From contig NZ_AUHS01000018.1 of NCBI RefSeq assembly GCF_000423305.1, positions 62,001-126,000 on the forward strand: a stretch of 64,000 nucleotides of DNA, read 5' to 3'. Position numbers and translations under genes: made by a program. Below, piece after piece: positions 35,874 through 47,419 of the stretch. Origin of the DNA: Legionella moravica DSM 19234. GTDB lineage: Bacteria; Pseudomonadota; Gammaproteobacteria; Legionellales; Legionellaceae. Positions within the stretch are counted from its first letter, which is position 1; each line of letters opens with the position of its first letter. The notes beneath the pieces are model-generated. The model was not told the DNA's origin, made no database searches, and saw nothing but the letters and a program-made list of their open reading frames with translations.

Positions 35874-35952
35874 GCTATACATTTGAACAAAAAATTTCAA
35901 TAAAAAACACAATGAACTATAATTAAATCATGGTGATATTATTTGGACAAAA

Positions 35953-38900
35953 ATGATTATTGATGCCTCTCTATTTGCCCACATTGAAAACGACTCCTCT
36001 CTGACCGGAACCTATCAACTTCAAGGACATCACTTTTCCAGAACGGTAGAGTATTTAAGTCAATACCTGGATCATCTTATCCAAACGAATCAACCTGTTC
36101 CGGCCGAGTACCATATTTTAGTCGAACAAATGAAATACATCAGCAGTATTGAACAAAAGACAACCAATATGACTCAGGCTCCTCTATTCGACGAAGAAAT
36201 AAAGCAACTGGCCACTTCAATCGCTGAAGACATTATGAACATGCCAGGTGATGGTAAAATTCTGCTTCCTGGGGGTTGGTATGACAATGATGGCGGTCAC
36301 TCCATGGTCTACGAATTTACTCCGCTACCCGACGGTTTCACGTTCAGTGCAATAAACGCTGGAGCGGGTATAGAATACCATGCAAAAAAATCGGCTACCG
36401 AAAAGGAATTATTTAACCCAAGAAAATCCTGGCGAGTCCCCAGCCCACAGTCCCCCAAAGAAAAAGAAGAGCTCGCTCATTTTATAGCAAAACTACTAAA
36501 AGCCAGATTACCGCAGGCAATGAGCGCCCAAAAAAAACCTTTGAATGCAAAAGTACTTTATGAAGAAATTTTACCCAGCATCAGCTACATTTACGGTGAA
36601 GAAATCGATGCAAGCGCTGAGCTCTCAGAGCATGCCTATACAGGTGGTCAGCTATCAGGAACGTGCTCTCAACGCGCCCCTCATCAAATGCTGAAGATTA
36701 ACACTCCATCGCTAAAGGAATATCAACGATTCATGTTCCATTTCAAACAGTATGCACTGTTTGATTACGTCAATGCCTGCATTCAAAAACAGCAGCCTTA
36801 TACACCAGCGGTACTGGATCAAATACGATTGGCTATTGATAATAATTTAAAAATATTAAGCAGCCCCGATTTATTCAACGAGATTGAAATTAAAGAAGAG
36901 CACGACAAAATCATTGCTCTGGAACACCAATTAAGCACAACACCATTTGACGCCCCAGCAGTATTACCAGCCCTACAGGAGCAGATGTTCTCATTAACTG
37001 TATCATTACAACCCACTATCGCTCCCCCAATCCAACTCGAGCAGCAGGCACGAGATGCTCCCATTCCTGCTATGATTGCATTAAAGGATGGTACCAATCT
37101 GCTTGATAACCTCAAAAAGGCCATACAAAACATCAATCTTATTAAGGATCCCGCGACTCAATATAATTATCTTGAACACCTGATTTTGGAAATGCCCCTT
37201 TTTCCTCAGTTCCCCAATGATCCCAGTTTTTATCGTGAACTCATCAGCCTGAATGATTTTAAGCAATTTAAAGCTCAGTTGGAGCAAATTCAAACCTTAA
37301 TTCTCGAACTAAAATCCAACTGGATAAATAAGGAACAGGATCCGGCCATCAATTTGATGCTACTAAGCATCATCAGTTTACAAACAGATGCCTATGGAGT
37401 GGTTCCCTCAAACAGCAATATGCCCTCTTTTCAGCCTTTCTCCCAAACACTGATGAATTCCCTCATCGGAAATCAGGATCGAAACCCATTTTATGCCACG
37501 AATAATCCTGTCCTTGACAAAAGATTGAAACAAATGCAAAGGCACTACCAACATGCATTCGATAAAAATATTAATGACTATAATTTATTTGTTAAATTTT
37601 TAATCTGGTCCGAACCTGAATTAGACCGTGAATTAGCTGATTTATATGATAAAGAATTTGGTCAAGATAATACTCAACTGCATGAGGAAATCCGGCGTAA
37701 TGGACTAAAATCATTTTACATGATCGCACTACATCATAATAACAGCAAACGTCTGGATGCAAAATTTAATCCCCTTATCACGAAAGTTGTAAATCACATG
37801 GAGCATGAGTCCATCCTCAGAAAAGCAATCAATCCATTCTTTAAGCAAGAATATGCTGATCATGTCTGGTTTAGACCGGGTATGAATAATACCCAATTTG
37901 CAGTCTTATCACCTTTATTTCCAGGTTATATATCCGGTGAAAAGTTATTAACGTCATTAACTCAGTCCAAATACAATTTAAAAGATTCAGCGGCTAAAGA
38001 TGCACTTGAAGCAGATATTTCAGAAGATACGTCCTACTCAAAAAAAATACAAAGCAAAAGTTCCAACTCTATTCAATTAAACCCGGCAAAACCTGTAGAT
38101 GATTCTCAAGGCCCCAGGCATATCACTCAAGCTGACATTCAGGCCAGAGATTATTTCCATCTGAGAAGTGATCCGAAATGGCAAATTGCACTGACTCTTG
38201 ACTATTTTACCCGACATATTGAACTCCTGTTTGACGAGTCTAACCAACGCTATGTTGAAGCGAATTTGTTCCAACCAGGACTGCTGCTTGATAAGAGGGA
38301 AGACTCTCAATTTATCTCCCAATTTGATACCTACTTAAAAACAGGAATGCGATATTTTACTCACAATGGACAACATACTCGCAATTCCCTTCAATTTTTA
38401 CGCCTCAATTTTCTGGTCAGCCGTTATATGGCCCTGGATAATAATCCAGTTGGTATAGAAAGACTTCAGGCGATTCAGCATGATCTGGAAAAACAATTAT
38501 CTCTGGATAATGAACCCGAGATCATCTATGCAGTACAACAATATCTTTTTTTGAGTCTTGTAACGCGTATGGAACTGGGCGAGCAATCAGATGAGCTGTT
38601 TACCCTGGCATATAAAGCCTATAATTACTTGAATAGTCATACTAATCCCCTGATTCTTGAGGATAAGGCTCATCGGCTCAGCGTAGATTGTGCCGTTGCC
38701 CAATTTAAAGCGATCATCCGGAAACAATACGACAACCTGTTAGAGCACACAATAAAAACTACTGTACAAGAAATCGAGAACATCTCAGAACAGAATCTCA
38801 TTATCACCGGCCGATTTCCTGTTTTTCATATAGAAAATCAAGTAACTCACAAATCGTATGACTTCAATGCGATTCAAGGAAAATTATTTGAGCGCGGACT

Positions 38901-41900
38901 TGCGCGAAGCGGTGTACCGCTGGTCATACAAAATCACCCATTAGTCAAAGAATTGGGACTAGCTGACGTTAAAGAATGCCTGATGAACTCCGATCAAAGC
39001 TATATGATTTTATCAGAAAAGGGACAGGAAGCTTATCTGTATCATCAAAAAAACCAATTAACTGTTCGAAAAAAATGGACTATTCAACAAATTGAAGGCG
39101 ATTATGAATTGCAAGCATTATCGACATATCATAAGGCCTTCCATGCCAATAAACAGATACAAATCGTACTTTCAGGCCTACCCAAAATTTTGACTGATGG
39201 GACCATGAATTATTGGCGCGATGTGAACAATCCCAACAATGGGATATTGGTGTGCAATAACATTCCACTCTATTCAGTGAACGATGGCAAAATCCTGGCT
39301 CTTGATGCCCAGGGAAACAAAACGAGTGCCCAGTTATCAAACATTAATACGCCCATACTGAAACAATTTGAAAGTCGTCAATATATATTATCCCATACCA
39401 GCAAATCATCCGATTCTTATGTAACACTCCCAAGGTATAACCTGCGCTTTCAGCTTAGAAATTCAACACTTATCCATCAAGAAACTGGAGAGCTGGTTAC
39501 AGACTCTCCTTCGCCAATTCATCCCTCAGTAGCCGGCCTTGTCCTGGCATCAAAAGATCAACAACGTTATCTGGTTCCAGTAGCGCGATTTTATGCGATA
39601 GAAGCAGGAGCGCAAAAAAGCGATTTCTATCCGGTACAACACGACATTGATGGAAAAATAGCAGCGGCGAAGCTAGAAACTCATTGGAGCAATAATCGAC
39701 CCTTGCAAATACCAATGTGGCACTACCAGAACAGTGAACGCTACATCAGTTTTCGGCTTCAGAATGGTGAGCCCATAGCAGATACTGTCGCTGACGCCTT
39801 ATATCTTGCCTATACTTATATGGCAACCAATCAAACTGAAAAAGCCTGGAACATTCTGGAACAATGCAATACCCGTTTAGGTGGACTTACAGGAAGTGCA
39901 GAGGAGTTACAATTCATCCGCTGGATATGCGATGAAATGCCGCACACACTACCTGGCCTTCACAGTGCGCACCAAAAAGATAAACCCAAAAGAAATACTC
40001 CTCCCTATGTCGCCTGCCGACTTAAAGCAATGAGTTTGTTAAGTGATTACCTCATCCAAAATGGTCCAATCAAAATAAACGAGGTTAAAACTCCAGAGGG
40101 CTCTGCAAATGCAGTGTATGAATCATTGAGAGTAGAAGAATTAAATGCTTTTCAAAATGGGCTTCCGGAACAAATATATCGCTCATTTTCTCGTTTACAA
40201 ACCATGCGTCGCCATTTAGAGCACACATATATTCTCTCTCCACTGGAACGCAAAAAATTATTATCTTATTATCATCAATCACAACCTAAAGACTATGCAC
40301 CTAAAGGAGCTTTAGGTTATGAATGGATGACGTTAAGTCTTGAAGAACTGGTTAAAGAGCGGGATGGGATACTGGCGCGACAAACTGCCGATCACTCATT
40401 ATCACCTGCTGAAGAAGAGCGATTAAACTTTATTAATGAAAATCTGGCACGCCTTAAACCTGTTGTTGCCCAATCAACCATCCTGGAATTAATCCCCCTG
40501 GATTTAAGCCTTCCTGCATCCAGCAGCATTAAAAATAACCTGTTACAAAGCGATACATTATCTCAAATGGAATTGTGGCAGTATCGATTACCTGGTAATG
40601 ATGCCAGTTCTCTACTGAAACAAGAAGCATTGAGCTCCCTGTCTTCTGTAATAAGTGATGATCAGTTCGTTAAGTATTTTCCAGCCTATTTACAAATAGC
40701 CTGTTCCTTAAATTCAAAAGAACGTCAAGAACTATTGGACTTCTGCTCAAAGACATTAATTGCTGCACGCCATATCAAACTAGAACATCAGGAATCCAAT
40801 ATTCCCTTGTTATGTAATCTATTGTATCGATTATTAACCACTCCAAGCCAGAATACATTCAGATACAGAACCTATACATTTAATCAATTAGTCACCCACT
40901 TAAGTGAGTTACAGGTTCCCCCTTTATCTGTATATCAAGCCAAAGACATATACCAGGACATTTTAGCAAAACCTGAAGATTTGTTAGTACATCATGAGCG
41001 TCCGAATCATGCACCTTTAAAAGTAACCAGAACGGCATTACCGCCATTAATCGACCAAATGGGAATTACCCCCTTACTGGACCAACAATCTCAAGAATCA
41101 AAAGAAGCGCTAAACCGAGTGCTCACACAGTACAAAGAACTGGAAGAAAGGGCAAATGAAGCCATTTCTTTACTAAGTAACCGTTTGAACACTGATTTGG
41201 ATCACAATTTCTCCATTGAAGAACAGGCGGGGCAAATTCTTTTTACCCTTGAGCATCAAAAGAGAATGGCCGCCAGGGAATTAATCGACTCTCCTGTGTT
41301 ATCCCAAAATCTTCTCGCTGCCACCGAAGCTGCGGAACCCTTGCTGGTTCAGCAGATAGAGCACTCCTGGTCGGAAGCACTGGAGCTTGCCAATCAAGGT
41401 CCTGATGATCCTCAAAAACACAGGATATGGGCTATTGAAAAAAAATCCAGAGCTAGAGCCGCTCTAACCCAATCCGATTTGCTGTCCCTGTACTCGCGCG
41501 CAGATTTTGCTTACAGCATAGAAAAAACCGGTCTAAGTCTCGCAAATGCACAACGCTTGCACGACTTAATCCATCAATCCTTGATGGAAGGCATAAAACA
41601 TCACTCCCTGAAAAAAATAAAGACCGATCTGATGCACTCATTAGCTACGGGTAATGCGAATAGTGCCGCTCAAGCTCTTGATCTGCTCGCTCGCACTGAA
41701 ATACCAGGACTTGATGACCCATCCATAGTGATACTGCAACATGAGGATCATATCGTATTGCGTAAACGGCAGGTAAGCGCTCTCGAATCCCTGCTCAAAG
41801 AACCAAAAGATGGAGGACGCTTTAATGAAACCATTGAAAAAATCATTATGGGCGGTGGTAAATCCAAGGTAATTCTCCCTATTCTGGCTGAAAAAAAAGC

Positions 41901-44900
41901 ACAAGGCGATAATCTGGTGGTGATTGAGGTTCCCCAAGCACTGTTAGCAACCAATCACGTCGATTTAAACCGCACCTCACAACGTCTTTTTGGCAAAAGA
42001 GCATACCGCTTTGAATTCAATCGAGACAGCGACTGTTCTCCTGAACGGTTCGAGCGAATATATCAATTAATGATTGAGGTCATGACGACTCGAGGCTACC
42101 TGGTAACCACAGGGGAATCCATCCAATCACTGGAATTAAAGTACATTGAGCTGTTGCTTTCAAACGTCGAGCACGATGCGACATGGGAAAAACAAGTCTA
42201 TTGGTGTGATAAAATCACCAACCTATTCCGGAATCACGCGGATTGTCTTATTGATGAGGTCCATCAAGGCTTGTCCAATAAGAAAAAGCTCAACTATACC
42301 CTGGGTGACTCGAAACCCATCAGCACATCGCTCATCAAAAATGCAATCTCCCTGTTCAGTTTTATTGATCAGAAAATCATCCAGGAAGCCCCATCCTACG
42401 ACGACGCTCATGATTGGACTCCTTTTAAAACTGAATTAGCCGTCAAACTCATAACTGATCCAACCAGCCCATTAATCGGGTTCGTCACTGAGGCAAAACT
42501 CAAATACGGAGCACATGTTCAGGCTGAACTGATTAACTATCTCACCCATAACTCCCTCTCAATCCCTCTGGCAGTTAGTGCCGCAAGCAACGAGGTTCAA
42601 GCGTCATTGGCATTTTTTAAACAGGAAATCAATGTACGTCTTCAACAAACACTGACCCAAAAACTGGGCAAACACTACGGTGAGTCACATCGTAAAGATT
42701 TAACTGCTTTGGAGAAAACTCTGGCAATACCCTATGCAGGAGTTGACACGCCTAACGAAAGAAATCGTTACAAGGAAGAATTGGAAGCGATCAACAAAAC
42801 CATCCAAATGATGCTCCTCAAAGGAATCAGCAAAGAACAACTGATTGAACGAATTACAGAATGGGAATCCCTGGCCCGACAAGAGCTATTACAATTCCAG
42901 ACAACTGCTGACTCTGACACGGTCCGCTCAATCGATGATACCCCTACAGCACAAGGCTTTACCTTGTTGACCAGTGGATTAGGCATCAAATTAAGTCAGC
43001 TTGATATTAAAAACGAAGATCAAATGACTGAGCTTCATCGTCGGCTTCAATCGAATACTGCACTCATTTTTGATTTTTTACGTGAATATTCATTAAAGCA
43101 AATCAAACAAGACAGTACCATTCTCTCCAGCGATAACTTCAATCATACCGACCAATACCGAAGCGTACAGGGGGTATCAGGCACTCCCTCCTTGAATGAG
43201 GCAGTTTATCATCAACGACTTCATTATGATAAAAGTTCATCTCTAGGATCTGATGGGTATATTTTTGAAGTGCTTCGGAATAAAACCTCTATTTCAAGCT
43301 GTGATTTTGAAAATGCGGCCCAATTTATAACCGACATCCTCTCTCGTTCAAGCTCCCGCGACCGAACACGCTGCATCATTGATATTAAAGGAACATTCAC
43401 TGGTGTCAGTAATTTGGGAGTTGCTAAAGAGCTGGTGCGTTATATTAGCTCGAATTCCGATCATTTTAGTACCCCTCTTAAACACGTTCTGTATTTTAAT
43501 GAAGACCAGGTTTTATGTGCTCTAAACGTTAATACACCTGATAAACCCATCATTCTGGGCACTACAAATGCGGATGAAATCAATCGTCTGCTCGACTCTA
43601 CCCCTGAAGAGCGCTTCACCTTATACGATCAAATTCACACTACAGGTATTGATATAAAACAATTCGCTCAGGCACATGCGTTGGTTTTAGTTGATGATAA
43701 AACATCCAAACAGGAATTATTGCAAGGTGTCATGCGCGAAAGAGAACTGGATCAAGATCAAACTAATGAACTGATTACACCCACTCGGATGAAAGAACTT
43801 TCATTGGAACAACTGGATGAAAAATTCAAACACAATGATAAAATGGCTGTTTTCATGGATGCCCCTGCCGCAGCTCAAGGACAAATGAGGAATCATATCA
43901 GAAGAAAATTCCTTACCCTGATTCAAGACATCCCATCAGAACAGGCCGATAAAAAAGCCGCTTTAATGCAACACTTCAGACCGCTTTTTGAAGAGTCTCA
44001 GGCTCTGGACCTTTTTGCCCTTTATGGGGGTATCAATAAAAAACAAGCCATTGGAGATATCCTCAAACACTACAAAAAACAAATAAAGAATCTTTGGGAA
44101 TCCCGATTAAAATTAGCAGAGACTCCTCCTTTTGCAGAAGACATTGGGCAAATGTCCCAAGAGCTGGAATCCATTATCAATAAAGCACTCCCATTCTGTT
44201 TACCTGAATATGACGCCCTTGATAATTCTTTTAATACGGAAGTTGAGGTGCAGACAGAAGTTGAAAAAGAAGTGCAAATTGAAGTGTTGACCCTGAATGA
44301 ATTTTACAGCGGCAAATTAAGTGAACAACCAATAATACCATGGTTCGATATAATCGATGCCGATGATTTTTTTCAAAATAAACCGTTCCAGAGCAAATGG
44401 GCTTTAACCTTAAATACGCTGTGTGCGCAAGGTGATCAGCATCCCGCTTTCTTTTCAGAAAATCTCATGGCCAGTGCTAACTACACCTATACCTATCAAG
44501 GACAAACTGAATGTGTTAACGCGTATATTAAACCAGTGTTTTTAATCTGGTACCACCAGAACAATGATGGCCAACTCACTGCAATGATCATCACCCCGCA
44601 GGAAGCCCGGGATCTGAAAGAAAAAGTGTTGGCAAATAACTCTAAAAGCTGGATTTCGACCACGATGGACACGGTCGTTGCTGGTACACGACCAGAAGAA
44701 GTAATTCATACCGAAGAGTATCAGCAATTACGCGAACAAATCCGCTTTTTTAATGGAGAATTTACCAGTCTGTTAAATCAGGAAAGCCCTTTATTATGGT
44801 TGCAAAGCCAACCTGAAGAAAAAATCAATTTTTTTGAGCACAGCTTACTACCCTATCGCCCTGGATGCCAAGCAAGTCTTCATCAACTTAAAGAAACGCT

Positions 44901-47130
44901 GACTCAAGCTAAATCAGAGGGATATGCTTACATTGCCAACCATCCTTACGAAGACTTGACTGAATTCAAATGGGTTGATTTACTGCCTAATGTCATCCCC
45001 TCACAAGAAAATGAGTACCGCAAATTAGCCGAAGCTTTTGTGTACATCAATCAAAACTGGAATAAAAAGTCTATCAAACTTGAAGACCTGCAAATTCAGT
45101 TCAATCTCCCCATGAACAGTTTCATCTATGTGGACAAGCATTTAAACCATCTTATGGCATTAAAGAATACGTTGAAGCATTTTGAGGCAAATAAAGAGTC
45201 GATTCCTTTATTAGTCATCATTAATTCAATGACTGCCGAGGAAAAAGAACCTATTGAACACTGTCTGGGAATGACCATAGAACAGTTTTACCAATTACGG
45301 CATTGTGAACCACTTAAACCTTTAGAACAACCGCTAGGTAGAAGGCTCACCGACATTTCCAAATACAGCATAGATCTTATTAATATACTAGACACAGCTC
45401 CTGCCTTTAAAGGCAAAAAGCTGTTTAATCGATATTTGGAGCAGTTTATCGCCAATGCGACGAGTGTGGATTTAGTACGTCCATTACTTCATTCATGTAT
45501 GAATAAAACCCCACTGATAGCTCACATCCTGCACCACAAAAAATATGATGAATCGCTTATCCTGGAGATTCTTGAAACCCAAAAAGACATCCATAAGATG
45601 CTATTAATGGCAATCATTAATGCGTGCGGCACAGAATCAGTTATCAACCGAATACTCAAACTGGAAGGCCTGGATGAGGAAGTGCTTTGTAAAATGCTGG
45701 AAGTACCCTCACTCAATGAGTTCCAGCTCAACTCCATATTAATCCGTGCACAAGATGAAAATACGGTATCGCTTGCAGCACGTTATCCGTCTATCACAGA
45801 ACACCTGATAGATACTATGCTCAATCACCCATTTCTTAATATAGAAGGGATGTTGTTTTTAATTAACAACCAACAACTCACTACAAAACAGCTATTAATT
45901 ATTTTAAATCATCCGTATGCCGAAGATGAAAAAATCATACAAGCAGTACTGAACCACAAGCACCTGACTGCTCAGGGAGTTCTTTTAGAAATTATTCAGC
46001 ACCCCTCAGTAAATGACAGAGTTCTAGCCTTAATCTTAAGGCATCAATCATTTGATACAGAGGCGGCATTACTAATCCTGAACAAACAGCTTCCACTGAA
46101 TTTATTAATTGAACTGACAACCAAAATATATGACTTTAAAAATCACGATGATCGATGGGAGCAATGTTTCGACAAATTGATTGAACAAGCTAAAATCCAC
46201 AATGCGGCAGTTCGTGTGAGCGAGATAATTGCAAATCATTTTTCCCAAATGCCTCCCCATGTGGCACTTAAACTATTAAATCAGTTGGGCAAAGAAGCTT
46301 TGGATCATACAAATCTAATCCCCATGATTATGAGCGCTAATAATGAAGAACTGGATGCACTGCTCATTCTGGACAAAAAATTCTCTCAAGATGAATTAAT
46401 CCTGCTTACCGAGAAAAATCTGAGCACCGAACAGATAGACACCTTACTTGACCATCCTCAAATGAACAGTAGTGTTGCCGATCTTTTATTTAAAAATTCT
46501 GAATACAGCGGAACCATTAAAGCATGGAACTGGTTAACTAAAGAGCAACTGCTGAGTACCCTTGATAATACCAGCAACTATGACAGTCTGGCTCTAGCCC
46601 TGACCCACGGTGGGCTAATCTCTCAGTCGACACAAATGGAATGGTTAGAAAATAAACGTGAGGAACACAAAGAGTCAATTAAATTAAATTTAGCATCAAA
46701 CAGCATTGAAAATAAATTCCTCTGTATTCTGGAAGAGTTAAAATTAAAATCCCTCGAGCATGCCATCAAAGCGACGAGCAACCCCAAATACGACCAGCCT
46801 GCTCGAATTGCCTTCGAACTCTATCAGACCTTACGTGGGGAAGTTAAAACCTTATTAACGAACCCCAAAGATAATGCCTTTGTATTTAAAAACAATTGCA
46901 TGGACGCCATGAACAAGGCAAAACCCGTTTTGCAGGAGCATCGTGGATACAAACAAATAGTTCTCGATATTATCAACGTCGTATTCGCTGTAACGGCACT
47001 GTTTAGAAATGGTAGCTGGAGACTATTCGAAGCACGTACTTCCAGCATGAATACCGTAAACAAAGTTCTGGGAGCTATGGATAAATTAGTTGACGAGAAT
47101 ATGAATAATCCTGTTCCTCCTGCTCATTAA
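35953..47130 (+). CDS. Giant DUF3638/DUF3645-type P-loop ATPase protein (3725 aa)
   Basis: The central region (about 1940-2640) has SF2-helicase-like motifs characteristic of DUF3638/DUF3645: Walker A MGGGKSKVILPIL (Lys1970), LVVIEVPQALL, LVTTGESIQSLELKY, Walker B LIDEVH (2101-2104), VQGVSGTPSLNE (about 2405), IDIKGTFTGVSN, and LLQGVMRERELDQDQ, which corresponds to the eukaryotic QAAMRMRQLG block. The N-terminus contains GGWYDNDGGHSMVYEF (His116), SAINAG (Asn135) and QLSGTCSQR (Gln233, Cys238), an order reminiscent of clan CE cysteine peptidases. A charged TEVEVQTEVEKEVQIEV stretch lies near 2763. Residues about 3170-3390 are helical repeats with recurring LxHP. There is no signal peptide and only a weak hydrophobic stretch near the end (VLDIINVVFAVTALF). 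Eukaryotic relatives are large and poorly understood. The gene is monocistronic, and a Dot/Icm effector role is possible but unproven. Confidence 0.85.
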   Translation: MIIDASLFAHIENDSSLTGTYQLQGHHFSRTVEYLSQYLDHLIQTNQPVPAEYHILVEQMKYISSIEQKTTNMTQAPLFDEEIKQLATSIAEDIMNMPGDGKILLPGGWYDNDGGHSMVYEFTPLPDGFTFSAINAGAGIEYHAKKSATEKELFNPRKSWRVPSPQSPKEKEELAHFIAKLLKARLPQAMSAQKKPLNAKVLYEEILPSISYIYGEEIDASAELSEHAYTGGQLSGTCSQRAPHQMLKINTPSLKEYQRFMFHFKQYALFDYVNACIQKQQPYTPAVLDQIRLAIDNNLKILSSPDLFNEIEIKEEHDKIIALEHQLSTTPFDAPAVLPALQEQMFSLTVSLQPTIAPPIQLEQQARDAPIPAMIALKDGTNLLDNLKKAIQNINLIKDPATQYNYLEHLILEMPLFPQFPNDPSFYRELISLNDFKQFKAQLEQIQTLILELKSNWINKEQDPAINLMLLSIISLQTDAYGVVPSNSNMPSFQPFSQTLMNSLIGNQDRNPFYATNNPVLDKRLKQMQRHYQHAFDKNINDYNLFVKFLIWSEPELDRELADLYDKEFGQDNTQLHEEIRRNGLKSFYMIALHHNNSKRLDAKFNPLITKVVNHMEHESILRKAINPFFKQEYADHVWFRPGMNNTQFAVLSPLFPGYISGEKLLTSLTQSKYNLKDSAAKDALEADISEDTSYSKKIQSKSSNSIQLNPAKPVDDSQGPRHITQADIQARDYFHLRSDPKWQIALTLDYFTRHIELLFDESNQRYVEANLFQPGLLLDKREDSQFISQFDTYLKTGMRYFTHNGQHTRNSLQFLRLNFLVSRYMALDNNPVGIERLQAIQHDLEKQLSLDNEPEIIYAVQQYLFLSLVTRMELGEQSDELFTLAYKAYNYLNSHTNPLILEDKAHRLSVDCAVAQFKAIIRKQYDNLLEHTIKTTVQEIENISEQNLIITGRFPVFHIENQVTHKSYDFNAIQGKLFERGLARSGVPLVIQNHPLVKELGLADVKECLMNSDQSYMILSEKGQEAYLYHQKNQLTVRKKWTIQQIEGDYELQALSTYHKAFHANKQIQIVLSGLPKILTDGTMNYWRDVNNPNNGILVCNNIPLYSVNDGKILALDAQGNKTSAQLSNINTPILKQFESRQYILSHTSKSSDSYVTLPRYNLRFQLRNSTLIHQETGELVTDSPSPIHPSVAGLVLASKDQQRYLVPVARFYAIEAGAQKSDFYPVQHDIDGKIAAAKLETHWSNNRPLQIPMWHYQNSERYISFRLQNGEPIADTVADALYLAYTYMATNQTEKAWNILEQCNTRLGGLTGSAEELQFIRWICDEMPHTLPGLHSAHQKDKPKRNTPPYVACRLKAMSLLSDYLIQNGPIKINEVKTPEGSANAVYESLRVEELNAFQNGLPEQIYRSFSRLQTMRRHLEHTYILSPLERKKLLSYYHQSQPKDYAPKGALGYEWMTLSLEELVKERDGILARQTADHSLSPAEEERLNFINENLARLKPVVAQSTILELIPLDLSLPASSSIKNNLLQSDTLSQMELWQYRLPGNDASSLLKQEALSSLSSVISDDQFVKYFPAYLQIACSLNSKERQELLDFCSKTLIAARHIKLEHQESNIPLLCNLLYRLLTTPSQNTFRYRTYTFNQLVTHLSELQVPPLSVYQAKDIYQDILAKPEDLLVHHERPNHAPLKVTRTALPPLIDQMGITPLLDQQSQESKEALNRVLTQYKELEERANEAISLLSNRLNTDLDHNFSIEEQAGQILFTLEHQKRMAARELIDSPVLSQNLLAATEAAEPLLVQQIEHSWSEALELANQGPDDPQKHRIWAIEKKSRARAALTQSDLLSLYSRADFAYSIEKTGLSLANAQRLHDLIHQSLMEGIKHHSLKKIKTDLMHSLATGNANSAAQALDLLARTEIPGLDDPSIVILQHEDHIVLRKRQVSALESLLKEPKDGGRFNETIEKIIMGGGKSKVILPILAEKKAQGDNLVVIEVPQALLATNHVDLNRTSQRLFGKRAYRFEFNRDSDCSPERFERIYQLMIEVMTTRGYLVTTGESIQSLELKYIELLLSNVEHDATWEKQVYWCDKITNLFRNHADCLIDEVHQGLSNKKKLNYTLGDSKPISTSLIKNAISLFSFIDQKIIQEAPSYDDAHDWTPFKTELAVKLITDPTSPLIGFVTEAKLKYGAHVQAELINYLTHNSLSIPLAVSAASNEVQASLAFFKQEINVRLQQTLTQKLGKHYGESHRKDLTALEKTLAIPYAGVDTPNERNRYKEELEAINKTIQMMLLKGISKEQLIERITEWESLARQELLQFQTTADSDTVRSIDDTPTAQGFTLLTSGLGIKLSQLDIKNEDQMTELHRRLQSNTALIFDFLREYSLKQIKQDSTILSSDNFNHTDQYRSVQGVSGTPSLNEAVYHQRLHYDKSSSLGSDGYIFEVLRNKTSISSCDFENAAQFITDILSRSSSRDRTRCIIDIKGTFTGVSNLGVAKELVRYISSNSDHFSTPLKHVLYFNEDQVLCALNVNTPDKPIILGTTNADEINRLLDSTPEERFTLYDQIHTTGIDIKQFAQAHALVLVDDKTSKQELLQGVMRERELDQDQTNELITPTRMKELSLEQLDEKFKHNDKMAVFMDAPAAAQGQMRNHIRRKFLTLIQDIPSEQADKKAALMQHFRPLFEESQALDLFALYGGINKKQAIGDILKHYKKQIKNLWESRLKLAETPPFAEDIGQMSQELESIINKALPFCLPEYDALDNSFNTEVEVQTEVEKEVQIEVLTLNEFYSGKLSEQPIIPWFDIIDADDFFQNKPFQSKWALTLNTLCAQGDQHPAFFSENLMASANYTYTYQGQTECVNAYIKPVFLIWYHQNNDGQLTAMIITPQEARDLKEKVLANNSKSWISTTMDTVVAGTRPEEVIHTEEYQQLREQIRFFNGEFTSLLNQESPLLWLQSQPEEKINFFEHSLLPYRPGCQASLHQLKETLTQAKSEGYAYIANHPYEDLTEFKWVDLLPNVIPSQENEYRKLAEAFVYINQNWNKKSIKLEDLQIQFNLPMNSFIYVDKHLNHLMALKNTLKHFEANKESIPLLVIINSMTAEEKEPIEHCLGMTIEQFYQLRHCEPLKPLEQPLGRRLTDISKYSIDLINILDTAPAFKGKKLFNRYLEQFIANATSVDLVRPLLHSCMNKTPLIAHILHHKKYDESLILEILETQKDIHKMLLMAIINACGTESVINRILKLEGLDEEVLCKMLEVPSLNEFQLNSILIRAQDENTVSLAARYPSITEHLIDTMLNHPFLNIEGMLFLINNQQLTTKQLLIILNHPYAEDEKIIQAVLNHKHLTAQGVLLEIIQHPSVNDRVLALILRHQSFDTEAALLILNKQLPLNLLIELTTKIYDFKNHDDRWEQCFDKLIEQAKIHNAAVRVSEIIANHFSQMPPHVALKLLNQLGKEALDHTNLIPMIMSANNEELDALLILDKKFSQDELILLTEKNLSTEQIDTLLDHPQMNSSVADLLFKNSEYSGTIKAWNWLTKEQLLSTLDNTSNYDSLALALTHGGLISQSTQMEWLENKREEHKESIKLNLASNSIENKFLCILEELKLKSLEHAIKATSNPKYDQPARIAFELYQTLRGEVKTLLTNPKDNAFVFKNNCMDAMNKAKPVLQEHRGYKQIVLDIINVVFAVTALFRNGSWRLFEARTSSMNTVNKVLGAMDKLVDENMNNPVPPAH

Positions 47131-47419
47131 GAACATCGCAAGAAGGCGATGGAACTCCTGTCTCTACTAACTAAATGGAGTAGATTCGCTTTCACGATAC
47201 ATGGATACCCCGCCCCTGATCCTCTTCCCCACTCTGTCCATGGTCGATAGGAAAAAATAGTGTTTTTTTATATTATTTAAATTGAATTGCTGTGAGGATG
47301 TGTCCTTAAATTTGCACTCTGAATTACACTTCCCTATAATGCAAAATCCAGTCAAACCGGGCTTTTTAACCGATTAAATGAGTTAGGTTAATCTAACGAA
47401 TAACCTTCACGGAGATAGA

